From positions 1-64,000 of the forward strand of contig NZ_QZCF01000004.1 of NCBI RefSeq assembly GCF_003591485.1: a stretch of DNA of 64,000 bases, read 5' to 3'. The notes beneath the pieces are model-generated. The model searched no databases. It worked only from the letters and a program-made list of their open reading frames with translations, and had not been told where the DNA came from. A program made the position numbers and the translations under genes. This document shows, piece by piece, positions 34,988 to 43,500 of this stretch (the first letter of the stretch is position 1; each line of letters starts with the position of its first letter). This stretch comes from Paenibacillus sp. 1011MAR3C5 (GTDB lineage Bacteria > Bacillota > Bacilli > Paenibacillales > Paenibacillaceae).

Positions 34988-35404
34988 AAAAAATATTACT
35001 TTTATTTGAGTCTCGTCCATCCCTTTAAACCTGAGAGCATGATTTCGATCTTTATTCCTGAGGAATATGGGGAATATTTGGAAAACAATATTTATCCTAA
35101 TTGTTCAATAAAGGTGCTTGAGCATCCAATTTCAACTGAAAGCGTCAAAGATATGTTTACTAACCCAGGTCTAATAAAACGTGCAATTTCAGACGGGGCA
35201 CTAACCAATTACGAGAAATCGATGGATCAGTCTTTTTTAATTAAAGTAGGGGGAAACCCGAGACTTATTCAAAATAAAGATTATTATTTTACGAAGCCGA
35301 AGGAGGAGTCATTTTCTTTTTTATTTCAGGTAGACGAAGATGGTTACCCCGAAACCTTACTTCAAGATGATTACAGTTATCCTTTTGGCTTTGGGTCTCT
35401 CTAA
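34988..35404 (+). pseudogene. DUF1963/YwqG-like fragment
   Basis: An open frame with no good start (TTG 35006 or ATG 35039, both without clear ribosome sites) encodes PEEYGEYLENNIYPNCSIKV ... SFLIKVGGNPRLIQNKDYYF ... SFLFQVDEDGYPETLLQDDY and ends YPFGFGSL at a stop. The segments 'KVGG-P-x-x-I-Q' and 'FLFQ-DEDGYP ... YPFGFG-L' resemble the C-terminal half of YwqG/DUF1963 proteins, which normally continue beyond this point. I call it a truncated remnant. Family assignment is tentative. Confidence 0.45.
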
Positions 35405-35614
35405 TTTCTCCAAAGTCGAGACGGATGAGATGCAAATTCCAGTAGCAGGCTTTTGGCAATTCTCATGATTTAGAGCAGATGTGATTGTCGCTGTCTTTCA
35501 ATATCGTCGAGTGTTGTTTTCTAGTCTTTTCGTTGATAACTCCATTAAGCTGAGCCGTATCATAAGTAGCGGCAAGTTTCTGTTGTACAGTATTACGTTT
35601 CAAGGGAGTAGTCC

Positions 35615-36562
35615 ATGAACAAAACGGATCGTTTGTTGGCCATCGTGCTGGAGCTGCAAGGCAGGAAAGTGGTACGTGCCGAAGATTTGGCGGCACTATT
35701 TGAAACCAGTGTGAGGACCATCTATCGCGACATTCAGGCGCTCAGCGAAGCGGGCGTTCCGATAACAAGCACTACAGGCACAGGGTATTCCTTAATGGAG
35801 GGATATTTTTTACCTCCGATCAGTTTTACAATAGAGGAAGCCGTGACCTTGCTTATAGGAACAGATTTTATCGAGCAACGATTTGATGATAAATATCGTG
35901 AAAGAGCTAATGTTGCTAGGAGGAAAATCGAGATCACTCTATCAGACAGTGTCCGCAGTGAGACCTCCCGTATACGCAAGTCGATGCGATTGCTTGCTCC
36001 TGGTAAACAGACAGCTCTGTCAAACGAAAGGGAAAACCTCGATAAGATCCGCCGGGCTCTATTAGATAGGCGAAAGATCAGTTTTCATTATTCGAAAAAA
36101 ATGACGGATTCCACGGGGAGCCGCCATAGCGAACGTACCGCCGCTCCCTATGGCCTTGTACTCGTAGAAGGGTCTTGGATGCTTGTGGCCCGGTGTGATC
36201 TGCGCCAAGACATCCGCCATTTCCGGTTGTCCCGAATGGCTGAGCTAATCGAACTGGACGAACGATTCGAACTCCCGGAGCATTTTGACTTAAGGGAGTA
36301 TACACCTTTAGATGATCGCCACTTGCGAGTATGCCTTCGATTTAACCATGACATCGCAGATAAGGTGAAGGAATCGAGCTATCATTACGTAGAAGATATG
36401 AAAGAGCATCCAGATGGATTGGATGTGGTCTTACGCGTTCGTCAGTTGGATGAAATACTGCAATGGGTGCTTGGCTGGGGAGCGGGCGTAACCGTGTTGG
36501 AACCCGAATCATTCCGAAATCGAATTCGTGAGGAAGCCCAAAAAATTCTAAAACGCTACTGA
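35615..36562 (+). CDS. HTH/WYL-domain transcriptional regulator (YafY type)
   Basis: 315 residues, ATG preceded by aagggag. An N-terminal winged helix (KTDRLLAIVLELQGRKVVRA, then DLAALFETSVRTIYRDIQAL and TSTTGTGYSL) precedes a WYL domain (KISFHYSKKM ... RTAAPYGLVLVEGSWMLVAR ... RHFRLSRMAELIEL) and a C-terminal WCX region (VLRVRQLDEILQWVLGWGAG). The WYL domain senses ligands, and such regulators often control the adjacent gene. Here a VOC protein follows on the same strand, with a palindromic repeat between them. Confidence 0.88.
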   Translation: MNKTDRLLAIVLELQGRKVVRAEDLAALFETSVRTIYRDIQALSEAGVPITSTTGTGYSLMEGYFLPPISFTIEEAVTLLIGTDFIEQRFDDKYRERANVARRKIEITLSDSVRSETSRIRKSMRLLAPGKQTALSNERENLDKIRRALLDRRKISFHYSKKMTDSTGSRHSERTAAPYGLVLVEGSWMLVARCDLRQDIRHFRLSRMAELIELDERFELPEHFDLREYTPLDDRHLRVCLRFNHDIADKVKESSYHYVEDMKEHPDGLDVVLRVRQLDEILQWVLGWGAGVTVLEPESFRNRIREEAQKILKRY

Positions 36563-36588
36563 CATAACGTTGTCAGTAGCGTTTTTTT
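36550..36588 (+). terminator. Terminator of the WYL regulator gene
   Basis: Stem aacgctactgaca / tgtcagtagcgtt with a short loop and seven T residues; the regulator's stop codon lies inside the 5' arm. Confidence 0.9.
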
Positions 36589-36596
36589 ATAATTGG

Positions 36597-36614
36597 ACAT
36601 GTACATGTACATGT
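36597..36614. promoter_or_regulatory. Tandem acatgt palindromes upstream of the VOC gene
   Basis: The 18 bases acatgtacatgtacatgt are three copies of a self-complementary hexamer, located between the regulator terminator and the VOC start codon. A symmetric repeat in this place suggests an operator, perhaps for the WYL regulator. Confidence 0.45.
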
Positions 36615-36642
36615 AAAAGAGATAGAGGAAGGATGATGTTTT

Positions 36643-37047
36643 GTGAATTTCGCTTCTGTACGCATTATTACTGACGACGTGGATCGTCTCGTCGAGTTCT
36701 ATGAGAAGGTCATGGGAGTTTCGGCGGAGCGACCCGCGCCCGTATTTGCCGAACTCGTTGTGCCATCATGCACCCTTGCAATCGGCCACACCCAGACGAC
36801 GCAGCTATTCGGCATCGATGCCGTTGTGAGTGACAATAATCGCACTGTTATTATTGAGTTCCGGGTCGAAGATGTCGAAGCTGAATACGTGCGCTTGAAA
36901 CCATTTGTCGATAATTGGGTAAAGGAACCGACCATGATGCCGTGGGGGAACCGTTCTATGCTGTTCCGCGATCCCGATGGCAACCTTCTTAACCTCTTCG
37001 AGCCGGTGACTGAGGATGCGATTAAACGGTTCAAAGGTAGACATTGA
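36643..37047 (+). CDS. VOC (glyoxalase/bleomycin-resistance) family protein
   Basis: 134 residues from a GTG start with gaggaagg upstream. It has the beta-alpha-beta-beta-beta module pair of the vicinal oxygen chelate family: SVRIITDDVDRLVEFYEKVM at the start, FRVEDVEAEYVRL in the middle and FRDPDGNLLNLFEPV near the end, with the terminal Glu a usual metal ligand. Some members detoxify drugs or methylglyoxal, others act on aromatic compounds. It follows the WYL regulator, which probably controls it. Confidence 0.82.
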   Translation: MNFASVRIITDDVDRLVEFYEKVMGVSAERPAPVFAELVVPSCTLAIGHTQTTQLFGIDAVVSDNNRTVIIEFRVEDVEAEYVRLKPFVDNWVKEPTMMPWGNRSMLFRDPDGNLLNLFEPVTEDAIKRFKGRH

Positions 37048-37168
37048 CGGGCAGTAAAGGATGGCCTTCAAACTTGCCGTTACAGACAACGCGGTGCACC
37101 ATACCATAAGTGACGGCGAAAATATGGTGTAAGAATGTAGAAAAAAATTTAATAGAAAGAAACCGCAG

Positions 37169-37204
37169 AGCTTCTGAGACCTTGAGTTTCAGGGGCTTTT
37201 AGTT
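37169..37204 (+). terminator. Weak terminator downstream of the VOC gene
   Basis: Imperfect stem agcttctga / ttcaggggct followed by TTTT; several G-U pairs. Confidence 0.4.
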
Positions 37205-37340
37205 CGTCCTGACTAAAGTATTGCCCACTATTAATAAAGGTAACAGGGTAGCCAGACGCTTTTATTTGCAGATAAAATAAATAAGCCTTGCTCCTCACCG
37301 GATGCGGCAACTGAGTCATTCAATTCCGTATTTAAACTTT

Positions 37341-37610
37341 TTAATCCTTTTCATTAAGTACCTCAACCATCATTTGCCCAGCAATCTTAAAACCTTGAAT
37401 AAAGGATTCTCGCGATTGCAGTATCTCCAGTTCCCTTCGTAAGTCCAGTAATCGTTCAAGCTCCGCAAATTCATCTTCCGATAGTTTCTTTTTCCATTTG
37501 AGTAAGTCATCTGATATTTTTTGAATTAATACGCGGTATTCGGGGTTTCTTGGGACAATCGATGCTACCGGGTCGATGTTCCCTTCGTATAAATTCTCTA
37601 TAATATTCAA
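37341..37610 (-). CDS. DUF6809 family protein
   Basis: 89 residues from a TTG start with aaaagggggg 5-6 bases upstream. The sequence NIIENLYEGNIDPVASIVPR, then PEYRVLIQKISDDLLKWKKK and LSEDEFAELERLLDLRRELE, ending SFIQGFKIAGQMMVEVLN, is characteristic of DUF6809, a small helical family common in Paenibacillus and often linked to mobile or phage-like regions. Function unknown. A truncated, diverged copy lies 3 kb to the left. Confidence 0.7.
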   Translation of the reverse strand: MNIIENLYEGNIDPVASIVPRNPEYRVLIQKISDDLLKWKKKLSEDEFAELERLLDLRRELEILQSRESFIQGFKIAGQMMVEVLNEKD

Positions 37611-37948
37611 GGCACCCCCCCTTTTTTTTACAACCCTATCTTCGCGTGAAATTCGTATTCATTTGTACAATAAAATCAATCCAATTCATTCTACTATATT
37701 AGATTTTTCCATATTGGATTTTATGCAGTATTCGTATAATTTGAATAGCAACTTGCAATATATCAGCGTTAATATCTTAATTAGAATCAGCTTTGTTTGA
37801 ATTATCGCCCATAAGAAAAAAGAAAAGACATCCTGCCCCATAAAATGGAGCAGGATGTCTTTTCTTGCGTCGTGCATAAAGCACATAAAAATACAGCTTC
37901 TTAGGGCATTGCCATATATATGGCCATCGCTTCGTCATTCGGCATGCC
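37611..37948. other. Intergenic region with the ROK-kinase terminator
   Basis: AT-rich. The first part resembles the sequence upstream of the truncated DUF6809 copy (ataaccttgtctttgcgt against acaaccctatcttcgcgt). The only clear element is the terminator at 37820-37866. Confidence 0.4.
37820..37866 (-). terminator. Terminator of the nanE-ROK kinase operon
   Basis: A 17-base perfect stem aagaaaagacatcctgc / gcaggatgtcttttctt around a 13-base centre, T-rich on the minus strand. Confidence 0.88.
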
Positions 37949-38944
37949 CTATTCATACTCCCAAGCTTGCAGAGCTGCGCCGATCATGCCGCTCCAATTG
38001 CCGAGGCGGGCAGTTTCGATCTGGACACCCTCTGCGAATGATGGCATAGTATGCCTGCTGACTTCCTGGCGCAGTCGGTCCACCAACTGTTCACCGGATT
38101 CAGCGACTCCGCCGCCGATGATGATCAATTCCGGATTGAAAATATGGATGAGCGAAGTGATAGCTGAACCAAGCGCGGCAATCATCTCGTCCATAACGCT
38201 AGCTGCCAGCGGGTCGCCCTCTTGCCAGAGAGCGAATACATCACGGGCGTTCACCTGTTCATTAGGCGTGCCGATTGCCGCCAAGCGCTCGCGCATCAGT
38301 CGGGCGATGCTCGTCCCGGACGCATATTGCTCCAGGCAGCCTCTTGCGCCGCAGATGCACGGAATGCCCCGGAAGTCGACCGACATATGCCCCAGCTCCC
38401 CGGCTCCGCCCCATGCGCCGTGAAGCAGGCGGCCATCGATCACAACGGCTCCGCCGACTCCCGTTCCAAGCGCTAGGCAAATGAACTGACGCTTGCCCAG
38501 GCCGGCGCCGAGCCTCATCTCTGCCAGTGCTATAACATTCACATCATTATCGACCCATACCGTCATACCATACTGTTTTTCCAAAATAGACTTAAGCTGC
38601 GCTCCGCTATAACCAGGAATGAGCTCTGAAGCATACCGGATGCTGCCTTCATGCCAGTCAACTTGGCCTGCGCTCCCAATGCCAATCCCTCTATACCGGA
38701 TATCCGGCCATGTCTTGCTTGCTTCCTCGATCACATGTTGAATGGCCTGTTGAACGCGGCGAACCGTGTTTTCTTGTCCGGCCAACGTCTCCAAGCTCTC
38801 CGAAAGCAATATCTCTCCTTTATGCGTCACGATACCCGCATTTATTTTGGTTCCTCCGATGTCTATGCCGATTGCATACTTGGATGAAGGATCGAACAAC
38901 TCTGTCGCTTCGGTTGTCATGGCTTCTTCTCCGATCGGAGCCAT
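37949..38944 (-). CDS. ROK family sugar kinase, probably N-acetylmannosamine kinase
   Basis: 331 residues. The phosphate loop is IGIDIGGTKINAG, the catalytic segment WVDNDVNVIALAE, and the ROK zinc motif GELGHMSVDF...CICGARGCLEQYASG is complete, with the Cys ligands present. No HTH is present, so this is a kinase and not a repressor. Its ATG overlaps the nanE stop by one base (TAATG), so translation is coupled; an ATG nine codons inside is an alternative start. Pairing with nanE suggests it phosphorylates N-acetylmannosamine, giving the substrate of the epimerase. A glucokinase role is possible. Confidence 0.85.
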   Translation of the reverse strand: MAPIGEEAMTTEATELFDPSSKYAIGIDIGGTKINAGIVTHKGEILLSESLETLAGQENTVRRVQQAIQHVIEEASKTWPDIRYRGIGIGSAGQVDWHEGSIRYASELIPGYSGAQLKSILEKQYGMTVWVDNDVNVIALAEMRLGAGLGKRQFICLALGTGVGGAVVIDGRLLHGAWGGAGELGHMSVDFRGIPCICGARGCLEQYASGTSIARLMRERLAAIGTPNEQVNARDVFALWQEGDPLAASVMDEMIAALGSAITSLIHIFNPELIIIGGGVAESGEQLVDRLRQEVSRHTMPSFAEGVQIETARLGNWSGMIGAALQAWEYE

Positions 38945-39630
38945 TATTTAGCCAATCCTCTCAGCGCCTCAACGTAACGGCCTGTAATTAGCTGCGGCCG
39001 AGTGATGGCGCTCCCTACGACCACATAGGAAGCGCCTGCTTGCATCGCCTTCGCGGCATCTTCAGGCGACCATATGCGGCCTTCCGCTACAACAGGCACC
39101 TCAAGCGCTGCGCTAAGCCGCCGTACGAGCCTAAGATCGGGCTCTTCCTGCTGCGGACTATAGAGCGTGTAGCCTGACAGCGTCGTTCCGACAAAGTCGG
39201 CTCCAAGCTGCTGCGCCGCAACTCCTTCTTCAAAGGTGGATACATCCGCCATGACGGCAACGCCGTGTTGGTGCGCATAGTTAATGAGAGGCTGCACCGC
39301 TTCAAGCCTTCCTTCCCGGTCCGTCACATCCAGCGCGATGACGTCAGCGCCCGCGGATATGATCGTAATCACCTCGTCCAGCGTCGGTGTAATGAAGATG
39401 TCCGAGCCTGGGAAGTCCCGTTTGATCAGCCCGATTACCGGCACTTTAACCTTTTGTTTAATAGCCATAATATCGTCGGCTCCGTTCGTCCGGATGCCGA
39501 TCGCACCGGACCGCACTGCCGCATCCGCCATCTTCGCCATGGTGTCGCCGCCGAATAGCGGCTCATCCGGCAGTGCCTGGCAAGATACAATTAATCCTCT
39601 TTTACTAAAAATACGACTCAAACTCTTCAT
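38944..39630 (-). CDS. nanE: N-acetylmannosamine-6-phosphate 2-epimerase
   Basis: 228 residues, ATG preceded by cggaggg. The TIM-barrel sequence shows GLIVSCQALPDEPLFGGDTM, AIGIRTNGADDI, VIGLIKRDFPGSDIFITPTL (catalytic Lys), VIALDVTDREGR, VMADVSTFEEGV, GADFVGTTLSGYT and VVAEGRIWSPEDA, all typical of NanE. It converts ManNAc-6-P to GlcNAc-6-P, which enters amino-sugar catabolism through NagA and NagB (not in this window). First gene of a two-gene operon, divergent from the sugar ABC operon. Confidence 0.92.
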   Translation of the reverse strand: MKSLSRIFSKRGLIVSCQALPDEPLFGGDTMAKMADAAVRSGAIGIRTNGADDIMAIKQKVKVPVIGLIKRDFPGSDIFITPTLDEVITIISAGADVIALDVTDREGRLEAVQPLINYAHQHGVAVMADVSTFEEGVAAQQLGADFVGTTLSGYTLYSPQQEEPDLRLVRRLSAALEVPVVAEGRIWSPEDAAKAMQAGASYVVVGSAITRPQLITGRYVEALRGLAK

Positions 39631-39717
39631 GGTATCCCTCCGATTAAATGATATAGGCTGCTGTTCTTTTTCAACATCTTAACCAATTTTTTGGGAGAGT
39701 CAATACGAGATTTAGTA

Positions 39718-39746
39718 ATATTTTACCAATCCTATGGCTTTGTCAA
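39718..39746 (-). promoter_or_regulatory. Likely nanE promoter
   Basis: On the minus strand TTGACA, a 17-base spacer and AAATAT. The -35 is perfect, the -10 is poor; TAAAAT at 15 bp is an alternative. Confidence 0.4.
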
Positions 39747-39858
39747 GAGGTGTATACGAAAGTAAAGAGTAGTATATGGATGGCGCGAGCTCACCTTTCT
39801 ATACTAGAACTATGAAAGCCGAAACGATATTCACATTGAGATCATCTGGAGGGGTAGC

Positions 39859-41532
39859 ATGAAGAAGAAACAGAAAGTGCTTATGATCGTCGCCATGGTT
39901 CTTTGCCTGGCCTTGACCGCATGCGGCAAAGGCGTAACCAACAACGGGACTGACGCTAGTCCAAGTCCAAGCGCAAGTGCAAGCGCACCTGCAGACCAAG
40001 GCGAGCAGCTTGAAGTGATTGAAGTTTCAACCGTTTCGCCAAGCGATCAATACCTGAAGTTTGACGAAGGCGAAAACTTCGAGAAAAATGCGGTATATGA
40101 TGCGTACGAAAAAGATATCGGCGTCAAAATTACGAACAAGTGGGTAGCGGATGTCAGCCAGTTCAAGGAAAAGGTGAAGATCACAATCGCTTCCGACGAC
40201 CTGCCGGACTTCCTGCTGGTCAACGCGACGCAATTGAAGGAATTGACCGAAGCGGACATGATCATGGATTTGACGGAAGTGTATGACCAGCATGCAACGG
40301 AAGAAACGAAAAAGTTTCTGACGATGGACGGCGGCATGCAGATGAAGACGGCCACGTTCGACGGCAAGCTGATGGGCATTCCAAGCTCCTACAATCCATT
40401 CCAATTCCAGACCCTGTTCGTGCGTACGGATTGGCTGAAGGAACTGAATTTGCCGGAGCCGAAAACAATGGCGGACATGGTGGCGATCGCAGAGGCGTTC
40501 AAGGCCAAAGATCCGGGCGGCACAGGCACTCCTTACGGCCTTGCTGTAAGCAAAAACCCGTTCAGCATCGAGACAGGCGTTACTGGCCTCCGAGCTTTCC
40601 TGAACGGCTATCATGCTTACGAGAACATCTGGATCGAAGACGGCAACGGCGGTTTGGTCAACAGCGACATTCAGCCTGAGGTGAAGAATGCGCTTGCCGC
40701 TTTGCAAGACATGTTCAAAAAAGGGCTGATCGATCCCGAGTTTGCGGTTAAGGATACGGAAAAAGCGGCTGAACTGGTATATGACAACAGCATTGGCATG
40801 GTATTCGGCGCATCCTGGACGCCGGCACAATTGGTGAAGGGCGCAGTGAAGGACGGCAAGGTTGTGCAAGAGTGGGGCGCGTTCCCGATCCCTTCGGTGG
40901 ACAGCAATCCGACGCTTGGGCAAATCGGCCTTGGCGTAGACGAATATTACGTCATCTCCAAAAAAGCGAAGCATCCGGAAGGCGTCATCAGATTGCTGAA
41001 CCAATGGATTGCGGTCGACAACCATCCGACGGAAGAACAAAAAGTATATGAGTTCGGCAAAGATCGTGTGGAAAAAGGCAATAACTACTGGCTGCTCAGC
41101 CCGCTGCGCGTAGGCAAGCAAATGGATAACAACGGCGAGATATTGCCGAAAGCGATTGAGAACAAAGATCCAAGCATTCTGGAAACCAAGGATCATAAAA
41201 CGCGGTATGAGCGCGCGATGAAGTATGTGGAGGACGGCGACACAAGCATGTGGTGGGAATACTTGATCTCCGGTCCAAAAGGCGTGTATTCGCTCGTGCC
41301 TGACATTCAGAAAAACAAGCAGTACCTGCAAAATAAATTTTATGGCGCACCAACCCCAACAATGGTGGACAGACAAGAAATTTTGCTTAAGAAGCGGGAT
41401 GAAGTTTTCTTCAAAATCATCATGAACCAGGTGTCCATCGATGAATTCGATAAATTCGTTGCGGAGTGGAAGAAGCTTGGCGGAGATGAAATTACGAAAG
41501 AAGTAAATGAGTGGTACGCGACTCATAAATAA
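39859..41532 (+). CDS. Sugar ABC transporter binding lipoprotein (LplA type)
   Basis: 557 residues; ATG with ggaggggt upstream. Lipobox LALTAC (Cys22), then a Ser/Pro/Ala linker. The body is a large family-1 binding protein of the LplA/YtcQ group found in Paenibacillus (LFVRTDWLKELNLPEPKTMA, YGLAVSKNPF, LDEYY-type ISKKAKHPEGVIRLLNQWI). Length over 500 residues is typical of systems that take up oligosaccharides. It heads an operon with two permeases, a sensor kinase, a response regulator and an oxidoreductase, opposite nanE, which suggests a ManNAc- or sialic-acid-containing glycan. A terminator-like hairpin after the gene would favour high expression of the binding protein over the permeases. 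Confidence 0.88.
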   Translation: MKKKQKVLMIVAMVLCLALTACGKGVTNNGTDASPSPSASASAPADQGEQLEVIEVSTVSPSDQYLKFDEGENFEKNAVYDAYEKDIGVKITNKWVADVSQFKEKVKITIASDDLPDFLLVNATQLKELTEADMIMDLTEVYDQHATEETKKFLTMDGGMQMKTATFDGKLMGIPSSYNPFQFQTLFVRTDWLKELNLPEPKTMADMVAIAEAFKAKDPGGTGTPYGLAVSKNPFSIETGVTGLRAFLNGYHAYENIWIEDGNGGLVNSDIQPEVKNALAALQDMFKKGLIDPEFAVKDTEKAAELVYDNSIGMVFGASWTPAQLVKGAVKDGKVVQEWGAFPIPSVDSNPTLGQIGLGVDEYYVISKKAKHPEGVIRLLNQWIAVDNHPTEEQKVYEFGKDRVEKGNNYWLLSPLRVGKQMDNNGEILPKAIENKDPSILETKDHKTRYERAMKYVEDGDTSMWWEYLISGPKGVYSLVPDIQKNKQYLQNKFYGAPTPTMVDRQEILLKKRDEVFFKIIMNQVSIDEFDKFVAEWKKLGGDEITKEVNEWYATHK

Positions 41533-41558
41533 TTCACGAATCGCAAAGCGGATAAATC

Positions 41559-41591
41559 GGGGGATTGGGCGAAACAATCCCTCTTTTTATT
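41559..41591 (+). terminator. Partial terminator between binding protein and permease genes
   Basis: Stem gggattg / caatccc followed by tcttttt. Such hairpins inside sugar ABC operons usually reduce permease expression below that of the binding protein. Confidence 0.65.
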
Positions 41592-41636
41592 AGCCTTTGA
41601 CGGATCGGATTTTAGTCAAACAACGAGGTGAAAGGC

Positions 41637-42542
41637 ATGAGTGGACTATCACGGCTATGGAAGAGGGAGTGGCCTCTTCATCTGATGCTGCTTCCGGCTA
41701 TTGGCTTGGTGCTCATCTTCAGCTATGTGCCGATGGCGGGCATCATAATGGCTTTCCAGAAGTACGTGCCGAACAAAGGCTTGTTCGGATCGCCCTTTAT
41801 CGGGCTCAAAAACTTTCAATTGCTGATGGAATATCCCGATATTGGCCGCATTTTTTTCAACACCGTCTATATTGCCGTCATGAAAATCGTAGCGGGTCTG
41901 TTTGTACCGATTACCGTTGCAATCCTTCTTAATGAGCTGCGGAGGGAATGGATCAAGCGAACGTTTCAGACACTTGTGTATTTGCCTCATTTCATGTCAT
42001 GGGTATTGCTGAGCGGCATATTGGTCGATGTCTTGTCGCCGTCGTCCGGGGTGCTCAACCAACTGCTGGGCGTATTCGGCATCAAGCCGATTTTTTTTCT
42101 GGGGGACAACGCTTGGTTTCCATATGCGATGGTGATCTCCGATGTGTGGAAGGAATTCGGATTCGGCACGATTGTCTATCTGGCTGCGCTGACGGGCATT
42201 AATCCTTCCCTGTATGAAGCGGCTGAGATTGACGGAGCGGGACGGTTCAAGCAAACGCTCCATGTGACTTTGCCCGGCATGATGCCGATCATCGTGTTAA
42301 TGCTTACGCTTAATATCGGCAATGTGCTGAATGCCGGGTTCGAGCAAATCTTTAACCTGTACAGCCCTCCTGTCTATGAAAGCGCGGATATTATCGATAC
42401 CTTTGTGTACCGCATGGGCGTTCAGCAGGCGCAGTTCGGCTTCGCTACCGCCGTAGGCCTTCTCAAATCCATTGTTTCGTTTATTTTCATTTCACTTTCC
42501 TACATTATGGCTTACCGCCTTGCGAATTATCGTATCTTCTAA
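41637..42542 (+). CDS. Sugar ABC permease (LplB type)
   Basis: 301 residues from the ATG at 41637, seven bases after a gaggtg ribosome site; a GTG three codons upstream is less likely. Six hydrophobic segments are expected, beginning PLHLMLLPAIGLVLIFSYVP. The EAA loop that contacts the ATPase is YEAAEIDGAGRFKQTLHVTLPG. Ending YRLANYRIF matches LplB/YtfT-type Paenibacillus permeases. It works with the following permease; no ATPase is encoded here, so a shared MsmX/UgpC-type ATPase is inferred. Confidence 0.9.
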   Translation: MSGLSRLWKREWPLHLMLLPAIGLVLIFSYVPMAGIIMAFQKYVPNKGLFGSPFIGLKNFQLLMEYPDIGRIFFNTVYIAVMKIVAGLFVPITVAILLNELRREWIKRTFQTLVYLPHFMSWVLLSGILVDVLSPSSGVLNQLLGVFGIKPIFFLGDNAWFPYAMVISDVWKEFGFGTIVYLAALTGINPSLYEAAEIDGAGRFKQTLHVTLPGMMPIIVLMLTLNIGNVLNAGFEQIFNLYSPPVYESADIIDTFVYRMGVQQAQFGFATAVGLLKSIVSFIFISLSYIMAYRLANYRIF

Positions 42543-42575
42543 CGATTCATCCGCCATGCAGAAGGGAGACTTACC

Positions 42576-43460
42576 GTGATTACTAGCAGATCGCCCGGCA
42601 GAACCATTTTTGTAGCATGCAACTATACATTCTTGTTGTTCATATCCGTCTTATGTCTATTGCCGATCATTCACATCTTGGCGCTTTCATTCAGCTCGGG
42701 GAACGCAGCGGCAGCCGGTCAGGTAACCTTATGGCCGGTAGATTTCACAACCGCCGCCTATGAGAACGTATTCGGAAAACCGGAATATTTGCGCGCGTTC
42801 TGGGTGTCAATCCAGCGCGTCGTCCTTGGGACATCGATTAGCATGGTGCTTATGATTATAACGGCCTACCCGTTATCGAAAGATAACCGTCAGCTTCGGC
42901 TCCGAACGCTGTACGCCTGGGTATTCGTCTTTACCATATTGTTCAGCGGAGGTCTTATTCCGTCCTACTTGACGGTCAAGTCGCTAGGCCTGATCGACAC
43001 GATGTGGGCGCTTGTGCTTCCGACCGCGATACCTGTGTTCAACGTGATCCTGCTGCTGAACTTCTACCGCAGCTTGCCTAAGGAGCTAGAAGAATCCGCG
43101 CGGATTGACGGCGCGAGCCATTTTACAACCCTTTGGAAAATCTATGTGCCGCTATCGCTGCCTGCTTTGGCTACGACGGGACTTTTTACGATGGTAGGCC
43201 ATTGGAATAGCTGGTTTGACGGCATGCTGTATATGAATCATACTGAAAATTATCCGCTTCAAACGTTCCTCCAGACCGTGATCATCAAGATGGATTTCCG
43301 GTTCATCAAGGCGGAGAACGTAGAGCTTCTGCTGAAGCTGTCGGACCGTACGAGCCGGGCGGCGCAAATTTTTGTGGCGGCTTTCCCGATATTAATCGTA
43401 TATCCTTTCCTGCAGCGATTTTTTATCAAGGGCATCGTTATGGGGAGTGTCAAAGAATAG
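42576..43460 (+). CDS. Sugar ABC permease (LplC/YtcP type)
   Basis: 294 residues from a GTG start with gaaggga upstream. Six helices are expected; EAA loop ELEESARIDGASHFTTLWKI is clear, and VGHWNSWFDGMLYM and the end FFIKGIVMGSVKE are the standard family blocks. It forms a heterodimer with the upstream permease. 34 bases separate the two genes. Confidence 0.9.
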   Translation: MITSRSPGRTIFVACNYTFLLFISVLCLLPIIHILALSFSSGNAAAAGQVTLWPVDFTTAAYENVFGKPEYLRAFWVSIQRVVLGTSISMVLMIITAYPLSKDNRQLRLRTLYAWVFVFTILFSGGLIPSYLTVKSLGLIDTMWALVLPTAIPVFNVILLLNFYRSLPKELEESARIDGASHFTTLWKIYVPLSLPALATTGLFTMVGHWNSWFDGMLYMNHTENYPLQTFLQTVIIKMDFRFIKAENVELLLKLSDRTSRAAQIFVAAFPILIVYPFLQRFFIKGIVMGSVKE

Positions 43461-43500
43461 GATAGATGCGCGCTAACTTGGCCGACGGGGGAACAACTTT

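Noticed and set aside
34801..35404. Small ORF plus DUF1963-like fragment as one frameshifted gene
   Set aside because: The two pieces are in different frames, about 47 bases apart, and nothing recognisable bridges them; they may be unrelated.
35463..35614. Minus-strand frame reading LKRNTVQQKLAATYDTAQLN to the end DNHICSKS
   Set aside because: Possible tail of a lost gene, but too short, without start or ribosome site, and no family recognised.
36597..36614. CRISPR-like or microsatellite repeat
   Set aside because: Only three contiguous hexamers without spacers; operator function is more plausible.
37949..38944. ROK repressor instead of kinase
   Set aside because: No N-terminal HTH is present and translation is coupled to nanE.
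40027..41577. 516-codon open frame on the minus strand, opposite the sugar-binding lipoprotein gene
   Set aside because: It is antisense to a clear gene with lipobox and ribosome site, has no recognisable motif, and results from codon bias of the plus-strand gene.
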